64,000 bases of DNA, taken from assembly GCF_043944905.1 (NCBI RefSeq), contig NZ_JBIMSN010000106.1, forward strand, positions 62,001-126,000. Reading direction: 5' to 3'. This stretch comes from Antrihabitans spumae. GTDB lineage: Bacteria > Actinomycetota > Actinomycetes > Mycobacteriales > Mycobacteriaceae. A program made the translations under genes and the position numbers. This document shows positions 54,579 to 62,008 of this stretch, piece by piece. Position 1 is the first letter of the stretch. Every line of letters begins with the position of its first letter. Under the pieces are notes generated by a model, which had not been told where the DNA came from, did no database searches, and saw nothing but the letters and a program-made list of their open reading frames with translations.

Positions 54579-55129
54579 CTGAGCACATCCGAGTTCACAT
54601 CGGCACCGACTGCAACGCCACGCTGTCCAAGGCCCGGAACCACCTGCTGCACAATCAAATCCAACGAGCCAGGCAATTCGAGCGGGCGGATTGTGACACC
54701 GTCGGCGACCTCGGCGGTCCGGATGTCAGCGATCAATCCGACCAAGCCGGACGGCGTCCCGATGTAGGAGATCGAGTCGTTCCGACGACGGGTCAGCGGA
54801 TCGGACTCGACCTCGGCGAGCCGACCCCGCGCGACCGCAGCGGTTGCGGCAACGATGGTTTCGATGTCGAGTAACACCGTGACCGATTCAGGGTCCCGGC
54901 CGCTGCCGATGAGGTCGGCACGAATGCCTTGCCGAATCCGCTGCGCCTCACGAAGGTCGGTCGCGGTGATGCGAACGACGGTCGGGGGGACCGCAACGAG
55001 ATCCAGCGGCCCAGACGATCCGTGCGGGTTGGTCAGTTCGATCCAGTAATCAGCATGCGCTGGGCGACTTCTCAGTTCGAGCGCAACACGAAACGGACGG
55101 GTTGGAGCAAGGACAACCGACGATGACAT
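54560..55129 (-). CDS. Short luciferase-like (LLM) protein, possibly a remnant
   Basis: 189 residues. The C-terminal half looks like the end of NtaA/DszA-type flavin monooxygenases: RITATDLREAQRIRQGIRADL ... GRDPESVTVLLDIE, then GTPSGLVGLIADIR and LPGSLDLIVQQVVPGLGQRG. The usual family length is about 430-460, and the N-terminal catalytic half is missing or highly condensed. The start at 55129 (GAGGG upstream) is favoured; ATG 55249 is possible. It may be a degraded enzyme or a small flavin-binding protein. Its stop lies in repeat copy B. Confidence 0.6.
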   Translation of the reverse strand: MSSSVVLAPTRPFRVALELRSRPAHADYWIELTNPHGSSGPLDLVAVPPTVVRITATDLREAQRIRQGIRADLIGSGRDPESVTVLLDIETIVAATAAVARGRLAEVESDPLTRRRNDSISYIGTPSGLVGLIADIRTAEVADGVTIRPLELPGSLDLIVQQVVPGLGQRGVAVGADVNSDVLRALRAS

Positions 55130-55317
55130 GGGTACATTCCCTCGAAATGCGTGCGTGACGGGCTGAAGGGCGAAACGGATTCGAATGTGAAACAGTTCGA
55201 AAGCTTCGACCTCAACAGGTGCCGGACGCGGTGCGGCACAGATCGACATGTCGACGCTGGACGAGTCCCAGCCGACGTCCCTTCGATTCCCATGCCATAA
55301 GTGCGAGCGTACTCGCG

Positions 55318-56652
55318 CTACTTGCAGGCAGGCGAGCCATCTCCTCGCGGTGATCGAAACTGGGGACGCGGAAAGGATCTCGTGTCTGGGCTCGGATCCC
55401 AACGGCCGTCGATCTCTTCGTAATGCCAGGTCGCGCCGGTTTCGCACAGTGTGGTTACGGCGTTCACCAGGCGTTCGACGTCAGAGCTCGAGGTGCCGAG
55501 TCCGACGCTCGCCCTGACCGCCGCGGGAACTCCGAGTCGCGCGAGGAGCGGGTGCGCACAGAATCGTCCGTCACGTACGCCGATGCCGTGCTCCGCAGAC
55601 AGATAGGCAGCAACGTAACTCGGGTCGTAGCCGTCGACCGTGAAGGTCACGATGCCGACGGCATCGGCAGTGTCGTCCCAGATCTGCAGAATCTTGATGC
55701 CGTTCAGTCGTTCCAGGCCGCGTCGAAGCCGATCGGACAGGTCGCGCTCGTGATCGGCAACGACGTCCCAATCGAGGGTGCACAGGTGCTCGCAGGCTGC
55801 CGCCAGCGCCGCCGCACCGATGACGTTCGGACTGCCTGCCTCGTGACGCTGCGGAGCAGGTGCCCACTCCGTGCTGGTGAGGCCGACTTCGCGGACCGCT
55901 CCCCCACCGGCGAGGTACGGTTCGGCAGCATCGAGCCAATCACGGCGTCCGACAAGGACTCCCGCGCCGAACGGCGCGTACAGCTTGTGTCCCGAAAAGG
56001 CGAGATAGTCGACGCCACTGCTCGCGAGGTCGATGCGACGGTGCGGCGCCAACTGCGCAGCGTCGACGAGAATCCTTGCGCCACAACTGTGTGCGATCTC
56101 GGCAAGCCGCGCGATAGGCAGTACTTCGCCTGTCACGTTGGAGGCACCGGTTACGGCAAGGAGCGCAGCGGGACGGCTGCACAATTCTGCGATCACACGG
56201 CGGACGGTCTCGTCGATCGTCGCGGCGGCAGTCACCACTCGACGCCCGTTCTTGTTCCAGGGCAACAGATTTGCGTGATGCTCGATATCGAGCACAACGG
56301 TGTCGCCCGGGACACAGGAGGCAAGGAGGTTCAACGAGTCTGTGGTGTTCCTGGTAAAGACGACGACCTGGTCGTCGGCGGCGCCGACAAAACGGGCGAC
56401 GGATTCGCGGGCCCCTTCGTAGCAGTCGGTCGACACGCGAGACGCATAGCCGGCACCACGGTGGACACTTGCGTAGTACGGCAGCACGTCGGCAACGCAG
56501 TCGGTCACTGCAGCCAAGGCAGGCGCACTCGCCGCGTAGTCGAGGTTTGCGTACGTGCATTCGCCACCCTGCACGAGCGGAACCTGCAGGTCACAGCCTG
56601 AAACTCGGGCCAGCGGCGCACAGGCAACAGCGGCGGTCAATACAGCAGTCAT
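55318..56652 (-). CDS. Class V aminotransferase (cysteine desulfurase-like)
   Basis: A 444-residue PLP enzyme of aminotransferase class V. The PLP Lys is 223 in FSGHKLYAPFG, and the cofactor Asp is 197 in LVDAAQLAPHR. The front LDYAASAPAL and SVHRGAGYASR resemble SufS/NifS-like desulfurases. However, I do not see a clear mobile-loop active Cys, only RFCAHPLL near the C-terminus. It is preceded by a SAM-IV-type riboswitch, so expression should fall when S-adenosylmethionine is plentiful, which points to sulfur amino acid metabolism. The start is ATG 56652, with GTG 56655 adjacent. Confidence 0.87.
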   Translation of the reverse strand: MTAVLTAAVACAPLARVSGCDLQVPLVQGGECTYANLDYAASAPALAAVTDCVADVLPYYASVHRGAGYASRVSTDCYEGARESVARFVGAADDQVVVFTRNTTDSLNLLASCVPGDTVVLDIEHHANLLPWNKNGRRVVTAAATIDETVRRVIAELCSRPAALLAVTGASNVTGEVLPIARLAEIAHSCGARILVDAAQLAPHRRIDLASSGVDYLAFSGHKLYAPFGAGVLVGRRDWLDAAEPYLAGGGAVREVGLTSTEWAPAPQRHEAGSPNVIGAAALAAACEHLCTLDWDVVADHERDLSDRLRRGLERLNGIKILQIWDDTADAVGIVTFTVDGYDPSYVAAYLSAEHGIGVRDGRFCAHPLLARLGVPAAVRASVGLGTSSSDVERLVNAVTTLCETGATWHYEEIDGRWDPSPDTRSFPRPQFRSPRGDGSPACK

Positions 56653-56732
56653 CACGAAATCCCATCGTCCCAGGGACCCGTCGGTGGTTGTAAACCTCGG
56701 AGTCCGCGCTTGCCGCGCCCAGGTATTTGGAC

Positions 56733-56818
56733 GTCAGCCAGGTCGTCACCCGGAGCACCCCACCGCGGAGGAGGGTTGCCGACCAGCAAGCCGGGGCTAA
56801 ACGCTGGTACTCATGACC
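56733..56818 (-). promoter_or_regulatory. SAM-IV-type riboswitch
   Basis: Read on the minus strand from 56818, the sequence has the actinobacterial SAM-IV hallmarks in order: GGTCATGAGTACCAGCG, AGCCCCGGCTTGCTGGTCGG, CAACCCTCC, CCGCGG, GGGGTGCTCCGGGTGA and CGACCTGGCTGAC. The last part pairs with the first GGTC. It ends about 80 bases before the aminotransferase start, leaving room for an expression platform. A TTGACA box at 56855-56850 (minus strand) is a plausible -35. The match is from memory of the family consensus. Confidence 0.85.
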
Positions 56819-56859
56819 TGCGCCAAGATTGGCAGAACTCTCGCGAATTTGTCAACCGG

Positions 56860-56923
56860 GGCGCCGAGTCGTGAGTCCTTTCGGAGGTCGGGCCCGCCGA
56901 AAGGACGCACGAGGCCGGAGGCC
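56860..56923. repeat. Gene-end palindromic element, copy C
   Basis: The core CGTGAGTCCTTTCGGAGG (from 56870) pairs with CCGCCGAAAGGACGCACG. It is followed by GGCC-GGA-GGCC (56913-56923). Unlike the other copies it lies between divergent genes, between the riboswitch promoter and the kinase-like gene at 56941. It has no clear leading GCGGC hairpin. Confidence 0.82.
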
Positions 56924-56940
56924 CTGTACGTTGAAGCGAC

Positions 56941-57855
56941 GTGAGCGAATTAGAGTTGCCATCCCTGCTGCTCGAGTCGGTGCAGGACGACGACGACGAC
57001 GACCTGATCGCCCGCGGATTCGCCACGGTCGGGCGACGGACCTGGATCGAGCACCTGCCCGGCATCATCGACGAGTTGTCCGCGCGTTGGTCCCTCACAG
57101 TCGGTCGCCCGTTCCAACCTGGCGGGGTCGCATCCTGGGTTGCGAAGGCGCGCAACGACAATGGGGACCACCTCGTACTCAAAGTAGGGTGGCGGCACGA
57201 AGAGGCACTGCACGACGCCGACGCACTCCGAGTGTGGAACGGCAACGGCGCTGTGCGACTGGTCGATTCGGTGACAACCACAGACAGTTGCGCGCTACTG
57301 ATCGAGGAATGCGATCCCGGGACCGCATTGTCTGCCGCACTGCCACCGCTGCAGCGAGACGAAGTGATAGCCGAACTCCTGCAACGCCTCTGGATCGAAC
57401 CCGCGGCACCACATCCGTTCCGTCCACTGAGCAGTATGTGCGATCTGTGGGCCGACGAGTTCGACCTGAAATTGCAGGACGCACCCAGCTATGAACTCGA
57501 CCCAGGCATCACAGCGGCGGGAATCGAGTTGCTCAGAACACTGCCTTCGACCGCAGATCGGCACGTACTGCTGTGCACCGACCTACATGCCGAGAACGTC
57601 CTCGCCGCTGCACGCGAACCGTGGCTCGCGATCGACCCGAAGCCTTACCTCGGCGACCCTGCCTACGACCCGATTCAGTACCTGCTCGACGCCTCCGACC
57701 GGCTCACCGCCGATCCTGAATCCTTCGTCGGACGGATGGCCGCGCTACTCGATCTGGACCGCGACCGGCTCCGACTCTGGCTGTTCGCGCGGTGTGTCCA
57801 GGAGTCGCTCGACAGCCCCGAACTGATAGCGGTCGCCGAGCAACTCGCCCCCTGA
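56941..57855 (+). CDS. Aminoglycoside/hydroxyurea kinase-like protein
   Basis: A 304-residue APH-fold protein of the APH(6)/hydroxyurea resistance type (streptomycin 6-kinase-like). The phosphotransfer loop is LLCTDLHAENVL with Asp214, and the metal-binding segment is AIDPKPYLGDPAYD with Asp232. The ATP-site Lys is in LVLKVGW. The family is widespread in actinobacterial chromosomes and most members do not confer measured resistance, so the substrate is open. The start is GTG at 56941, 17 bases after repeat copy C. Confidence 0.84.
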   Translation: MSELELPSLLLESVQDDDDDDLIARGFATVGRRTWIEHLPGIIDELSARWSLTVGRPFQPGGVASWVAKARNDNGDHLVLKVGWRHEEALHDADALRVWNGNGAVRLVDSVTTTDSCALLIEECDPGTALSAALPPLQRDEVIAELLQRLWIEPAAPHPFRPLSSMCDLWADEFDLKLQDAPSYELDPGITAAGIELLRTLPSTADRHVLLCTDLHAENVLAAAREPWLAIDPKPYLGDPAYDPIQYLLDASDRLTADPESFVGRMAALLDLDRDRLRLWLFARCVQESLDSPELIAVAEQLAP

Positions 57856-57902
57856 GCTCAAATGGTTTGCCAAACCGCCTACCAGTGCGTTCTCATCGCT
57901 GG

Positions 57903-58520
57903 GTGACGATCACCCTGCTCCTCAGCTTCGCCGGCCTGTGCGTGCTGCTGGCAGTAACGCCCGGACCGGACATGTTCTTGGTCGTTCGCTACAGCATCGC
58001 GGGAGTGCGACCGGGCCTGGCTGCAGCGGTCGGGTCCGCGTTCGGCGGGATCGCCTGGGCAATCGTTGTCGCTGCTGGCCTTGCCGCGTTGCTCGAGCAG
58101 TCGTCCGTGGCGTATCGGACACTCAAGATCGTGGGCGGTATCTATCTCGTCTACCTGGGTGTGCACGCTCTGTTGGAGCATCGACGCAATGCCGCCAAGT
58201 CCGGCGAACCGTTGACTGCGGTCGCGGCGTCGATGAAGTCGGCGGCCGCCGCAGGCTTCCTTTCGACCGTCTTCAACCCCAAAGTCGGCCTGTTCTACCT
58301 TGCTGTGGTTCCGCAGTTCGTCACCGACGTGACATTCGGAAACACCTTGACGCTAGGCGTAATCGAGGCCACGGTGGCCGGAACAGTCATGGCGGCGCTT
58401 GCCTTCGCGGCGTCACGCGCGGTCGTCGTCTTGAAGCGGCCCAAAGTTACTCAGTGGCTGGCCCGCGTGAGCGCGGGAATGCTTGCGGCCCTCGGCATCG
58501 GAACCCTCGCGTCGGCCTAG
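57903..58520 (+). CDS. LysE-family exporter
   Basis: A 205-residue membrane protein with five to six helices and the LysE/RhtB N-terminal signature LCVLLAVTPGPDMFLVV. The TVFNPKVGLFYLAVVPQFV segment is also diagnostic. Such proteins export amino acids or similar small molecules. The start is GTG at 57903, 47 bases after the kinase-like gene. Repeat copy D follows directly after the stop. Confidence 0.9.
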   Translation: MTITLLLSFAGLCVLLAVTPGPDMFLVVRYSIAGVRPGLAAAVGSAFGGIAWAIVVAAGLAALLEQSSVAYRTLKIVGGIYLVYLGVHALLEHRRNAAKSGEPLTAVAASMKSAAAAGFLSTVFNPKVGLFYLAVVPQFVTDVTFGNTLTLGVIEATVAGTVMAALAFAASRAVVVLKRPKVTQWLARVSAGMLAALGIGTLASA

Positions 58521-58588
58521 GCGGCTCCGCCGCTCGTGAGTCTTTTCGGCGGGCGGGCCCACCGAAAGGACTCACGAGGCCGAAGGCC
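58521..58588. repeat. Gene-end palindromic element, copy D
   Basis: It starts right after the LysE TAG with GCGGCTCCGCCGC, as in copy B. The core is CGTGAGTCTTTTCGGCGG with its partner CCACCGAAAGGACTCACG, and GGCC-GAA-GGCC (58578-58588) follows. The convergent carotenoid oxygenase gene ends inside the core with Ser-TGA. Confidence 0.9.
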
Positions 58589-60068
58589 AATTCGGCAAAC
58601 TGTCACCGGAGGCCCAGGTGCTGTGGGTGCCACTGGAAATGCGCTCGGGCAACCGTAGCCGCGCGATCGGTCCGAGTGTGATGTCGGCCGCCGAGAAGAT
58701 CAGACACTCGGAACGATCGTTGCCGACGTCGGTAGTGAGCGTGATCAAGTAGCCGTCATCCTCAGCCGTGGACCCGATTCGGGGCGCCATCGCGGTTTCA
58801 CTGCCGAAGACGCCGTCTCCGAACGAGTAGTGCTCCTCATTTCCCGTCGTGCCGTCGTGTTTGAGCAGCCCGTCGAACAGGAAGAACCCCGGAACGCCGG
58901 TCGTGGCATAGGTGTAGCGATGCGGCCGACCGATGTAGTCGGGGTTCAGCATCGGGAACTCACTCAACGATTCGCTCAGCCGCTCTTCGGTCGTCGCGCC
59001 GGTCCGCATGTTCAAGCGCCATCGATGCAACCTCGTCTGCATACCGTCCAACGACAGGAACCTCGAAAGACGTTGGTAGTAGCTCGATTCGGGCGGCACC
59101 GACGGCTCGGGATTGTCCTGGAAGTAGCCCTCCAACACTATCTCGTCGCCGTCCTCGTAAGCGTTGGACCAGTGCAGCACATACGTGGGATCCGCTTCGA
59201 ACCAACGGATTTCACTCGACTGTCCGCGCCTCGGAATGACTCCGAGCCGGGTGGGTAGGTCCGGCCGAAACCTCGACGCGTGACCGCCCTTCTTCAAGAT
59301 GTCGGGGTCCCAGAACAACGGCAGATCGTTGAGAATCGCGTAGTTCTCGGTGTAGGCCATGTCGTGCGGCAGACGCGGACCCGGCAGTTCGATGTCGACG
59401 TAGTGGACCAAACGATCGTCTGCGTCGACAACGCCGTAGTGCATGTAGGGCGCGTCGGTGCCGTAGTTGAAGAACAGCATCTCGCCGGTGCGTTCGTCGA
59501 CCTTCGGGTGTGCGGAAACCCCTATGTCACTGGGGAACTGCCCGTGCCACGTCGATTTGCCAAGATCGTCGAGGGTCAGTGGATCGAGCCGGTACATGTC
59601 ACCGCACTGATAGAAGCTTGTGATCGCAACACCCGCATGGACAACGACGTCGGTGCTCGACGAATCCTTCATCCGCCCGCGGGCGCCCCAGCCGTCTTCA
59701 CGAATCGCCTTGGACGGTCGCTCGGATATGCCCGCCCACAACGCATGTCCGGCCTCCTGCTCGGCCAGCAGACCCTCGGTGCGCACGAATCTGTTGCGGT
59801 AGAATGCTTTTCCGTCATGAAAGCCGACGACGTGCACCATCGCGTCACCGTCGAATGGATGGTATCGGCCGATTGACGGGGCCACGGGGTTCTCGGTGTT
59901 GCGCAGGTAGATGCCGTCGAGATCGGTGGGTATCGCACCTTCGACCAACTCGAGATCGGGCGCATCCCATTCGGTGACCTGCGGCGCCCAGGCTCCGGTT
60001 CGGTACGGGTGATCGTCGTCGGCTGGCAACGAACTCAGTACCCTGCCGACCAGCTCGATATTTGTCAC
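58572..60068 (-). CDS. Carotenoid cleavage oxygenase family protein
   Basis: A 498-residue seven-bladed propeller iron oxygenase that cleaves a double bond in carotenoids, stilbenes or related compounds. The four iron-binding His residues can be placed in SAHPKVD, PHDMAY, LHWSNAYE and GTHSTW. The start GAWAPQVTEWDAPDLELVEGAIP and IYLRNTENP are typical. The GTG at 60068 overlaps the thiolase stop, so it is translated with the thiolase. That suggests a catabolic role. The substrate is unknown. Its last residues come from repeat copy D. Confidence 0.9.
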   Translation of the reverse strand: MTNIELVGRVLSSLPADDDHPYRTGAWAPQVTEWDAPDLELVEGAIPTDLDGIYLRNTENPVAPSIGRYHPFDGDAMVHVVGFHDGKAFYRNRFVRTEGLLAEQEAGHALWAGISERPSKAIREDGWGARGRMKDSSSTDVVVHAGVAITSFYQCGDMYRLDPLTLDDLGKSTWHGQFPSDIGVSAHPKVDERTGEMLFFNYGTDAPYMHYGVVDADDRLVHYVDIELPGPRLPHDMAYTENYAILNDLPLFWDPDILKKGGHASRFRPDLPTRLGVIPRRGQSSEIRWFEADPTYVLHWSNAYEDGDEIVLEGYFQDNPEPSVPPESSYYQRLSRFLSLDGMQTRLHRWRLNMRTGATTEERLSESLSEFPMLNPDYIGRPHRYTYATTGVPGFFLFDGLLKHDGTTGNEEHYSFGDGVFGSETAMAPRIGSTAEDDGYLITLTTDVGNDRSECLIFSAADITLGPIARLRLPERISSGTHSTWASGDSLPNWPSAS

Positions 60069-61300
60069 AACGCCCCTGACTTCTGTGTACTCGCATCGGT
60101 CTCGACGACAAAGCTGACAACGGTCGTTGTGCTGCCGCCGATGTTCAAAGTCCCGAACGTCCGCGCGCCGTCGACCTGGCAGTCCCCCGCCTGATCGGTG
60201 ACCTGCTTGTAGGCGTCGAGCAACATCCGGACGCCGGTCGCGCCGACAGGATGGCCGCCACCGATCAATCCACCGCTCGGATTCACCGGCAACCGACCGT
60301 CGCGTGCCAACACACCGGCTTCGACGGCCTTCCAACTTTCCCCAGGCGGTGTGATGCCGAGATGGTCGATCGCCAGGTACTCCGACATCGAGAAACAGTC
60401 GTGCACCTCGACGCCGTCGACGTCGTCCACCGACCCGCGCGCCGCACGCCCGAGCGCATCCAGGAAGGTCTGCCTGACGTGCGGCAGGACGTAGACGTCG
60501 TCGGCGCTGCGTTGCAGTTTCTGATCGAGCGGTAGACCGACGGTCCGGTGCCCCCACCCGGCGATCCGTGCGCGATCGGGCGTTCGTCGGAATCGATTCG
60601 ACACGAGCACAACTGCCGCAGCGCCGTCGGTCAGTTGGCTGCAGTCCTGGCGCCGCAGCCGCCCGTCGACGACGGGGTTTGCGGCGTCGTCGGTACCGAA
60701 GCTGGCAGGACCGAACTCCCAATCCCTGGTCTGCGCGCACGGATTGGCGCTCGCGTTGCCGATATTGAGCTCGCTGATAGCGCGCAGATAGGTCTCGTCG
60801 AGTCCGTAGCGGCGGTCGTACTCGTCGGCCAACAGGGCGAACATCCGTGGCCACACGAAGTTCGTGTCCTGCGCCTCGTGACCGACCCAGGCGGCGGCAC
60901 CCATATGCTTCGCCCCGACCTCGCCGGGCACTGTCTTCTCCAGTTCGGCACCGACGACCAAGGCACAGTCGTAGCGGCCGGATTCGAGGTCTGCCATCGC
61001 ACCGAGAACAGCCAAACTGCCTGACGCACAGGCACCTTCGTGGCGCGAGGACGGTACGTTCCATAGTTCGGGCAGCACTGTCGCCGGCATCGCACCGAGG
61101 TGGCCCTGCCCGGTGAACAACTGACCGAAGGCGTTTCCGACGTGGACGACCTCGATCTCATCGACGTCGACTGCCGCGGCGGTCAACGCACGCGTGATCG
61201 TCTCGGCGAACAATGCGTCGTAGCCGAGGCCGCTTCGATGCCAGTTCCGCGCGTAGTCGGTTTGATACCCGCCGACGACGTAGGAATCCGATCCGGACAC
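60065..61300 (-). CDS. Thiolase / acetyl-CoA acetyltransferase-like
   Basis: A 411-residue thiolase-superfamily protein. The nucleophile Cys is in HEGACASGSLAV, HDCFSMSEYL stands in the NEAFA position, and NPSGGLIGGGHPVGATG is the C-terminal site. It belongs to the SCP-x-like acyl-CoA group rather than classical thiolase I. The start is GTG at 61300. Coupled translation with the carotenoid oxygenase implies joint action on one substrate. It is the first gene of that pair. Confidence 0.87.
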   Translation of the reverse strand: MSGSDSYVVGGYQTDYARNWHRSGLGYDALFAETITRALTAAAVDVDEIEVVHVGNAFGQLFTGQGHLGAMPATVLPELWNVPSSRHEGACASGSLAVLGAMADLESGRYDCALVVGAELEKTVPGEVGAKHMGAAAWVGHEAQDTNFVWPRMFALLADEYDRRYGLDETYLRAISELNIGNASANPCAQTRDWEFGPASFGTDDAANPVVDGRLRRQDCSQLTDGAAAVVLVSNRFRRTPDRARIAGWGHRTVGLPLDQKLQRSADDVYVLPHVRQTFLDALGRAARGSVDDVDGVEVHDCFSMSEYLAIDHLGITPPGESWKAVEAGVLARDGRLPVNPSGGLIGGGHPVGATGVRMLLDAYKQVTDQAGDCQVDGARTFGTLNIGGSTTTVVSFVVETDASTQKSGAL

Positions 61301-61355
61301 GACGCCACGCTACTCCCGCCCCGACGCCGCAGCCAGGATGTTCACGGATCGACGA

Positions 61356-61763
61356 TTACCAACCGCGCAGCTTGTCCGGCTCGATCCGAACGAGCACCGA
61401 GTAGTCGGCGAGAAACCTCTCGGGCGTGTAGTCAAGCCCGACGATGTCGTCGGCGTATTTCGCGACGTAGCGCTGCCATTCGTCGTCGGTCGGTCCGGCG
61501 TCGTCGACCCGGGCGATACCGGTGAACACCGACACCGCGCCGCCTTTGGCGCTGCTGTTGAAATTGAGCGCCACCGCCGGACCGCGACCGATGTTCGCGA
61601 GCTTCCCGACTTCCGGCTGGCTGAAGACGAGAAACTCCCTTCCCGACCACAGAAACCACACAGGGGTCGGGGCGGGTGTGCCCGTCTTGCCGACCGTCGT
61701 CAACCAGATGACGGTTTCGGTGTTCAGCCGGCCCGTCACGTTTTCCGGTACCTCGACCGCCAT
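61356..61763 (-). CDS. F420/PPOX-fold split-barrel protein (Rv3369-like)
   Basis: A 135-residue flavin/deazaflavin-binding split barrel of the PPOX class, similar to mycobacterial Rv3369. The core IWLTTVGKTGTPAPTPVWFLWSGREFLVFSQPEVGKLANI shows the cofactor-binding strands. Relatives bind F420 or heme, so the activity is uncertain. The ATG at 61763 has AGGAAGGAG upstream. It is divergent from the peptide synthetase gene. Confidence 0.85.
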   Translation of the reverse strand: MAVEVPENVTGRLNTETVIWLTTVGKTGTPAPTPVWFLWSGREFLVFSQPEVGKLANIGRGPAVALNFNSSAKGGAVSVFTGIARVDDAGPTDDEWQRYVAKYADDIVGLDYTPERFLADYSVLVRIEPDKLRGW

Positions 61764-61896
61764 CTGAAGCTCCTTCCTCGACTCCCACAACACCACTCCC
61801 ACAAAACCACTGTGTGGCACAACACAGGACACGGCCGCGATCTTCCTTCGCAGGGCAGCGAACCGCTTGGCCTGGCGTTAGCCTGAGACCGGACAT

Positions 61897-61911
61897 TCGA
61901 CACCGTGTCGA
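61897..61911. promoter_or_regulatory. Dyad upstream of the peptide synthetase
   Basis: TCGACAC-C-GTGTCGA is a perfect 15-base dyad in the 245-base divergent region, about 100 bases before the synthetase start. It is a candidate operator; no regulator gene is adjacent. Confidence 0.35.
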
Positions 61912-62008
61912 GATCGCGCGCCGTTCACCTGTTGGAAAGACAACCGTGGGATAACGAGTCTGCGCGTGGACCCGATACGCGGGTTCGCTCGATACGAAGG
62001 TAGGCCGG

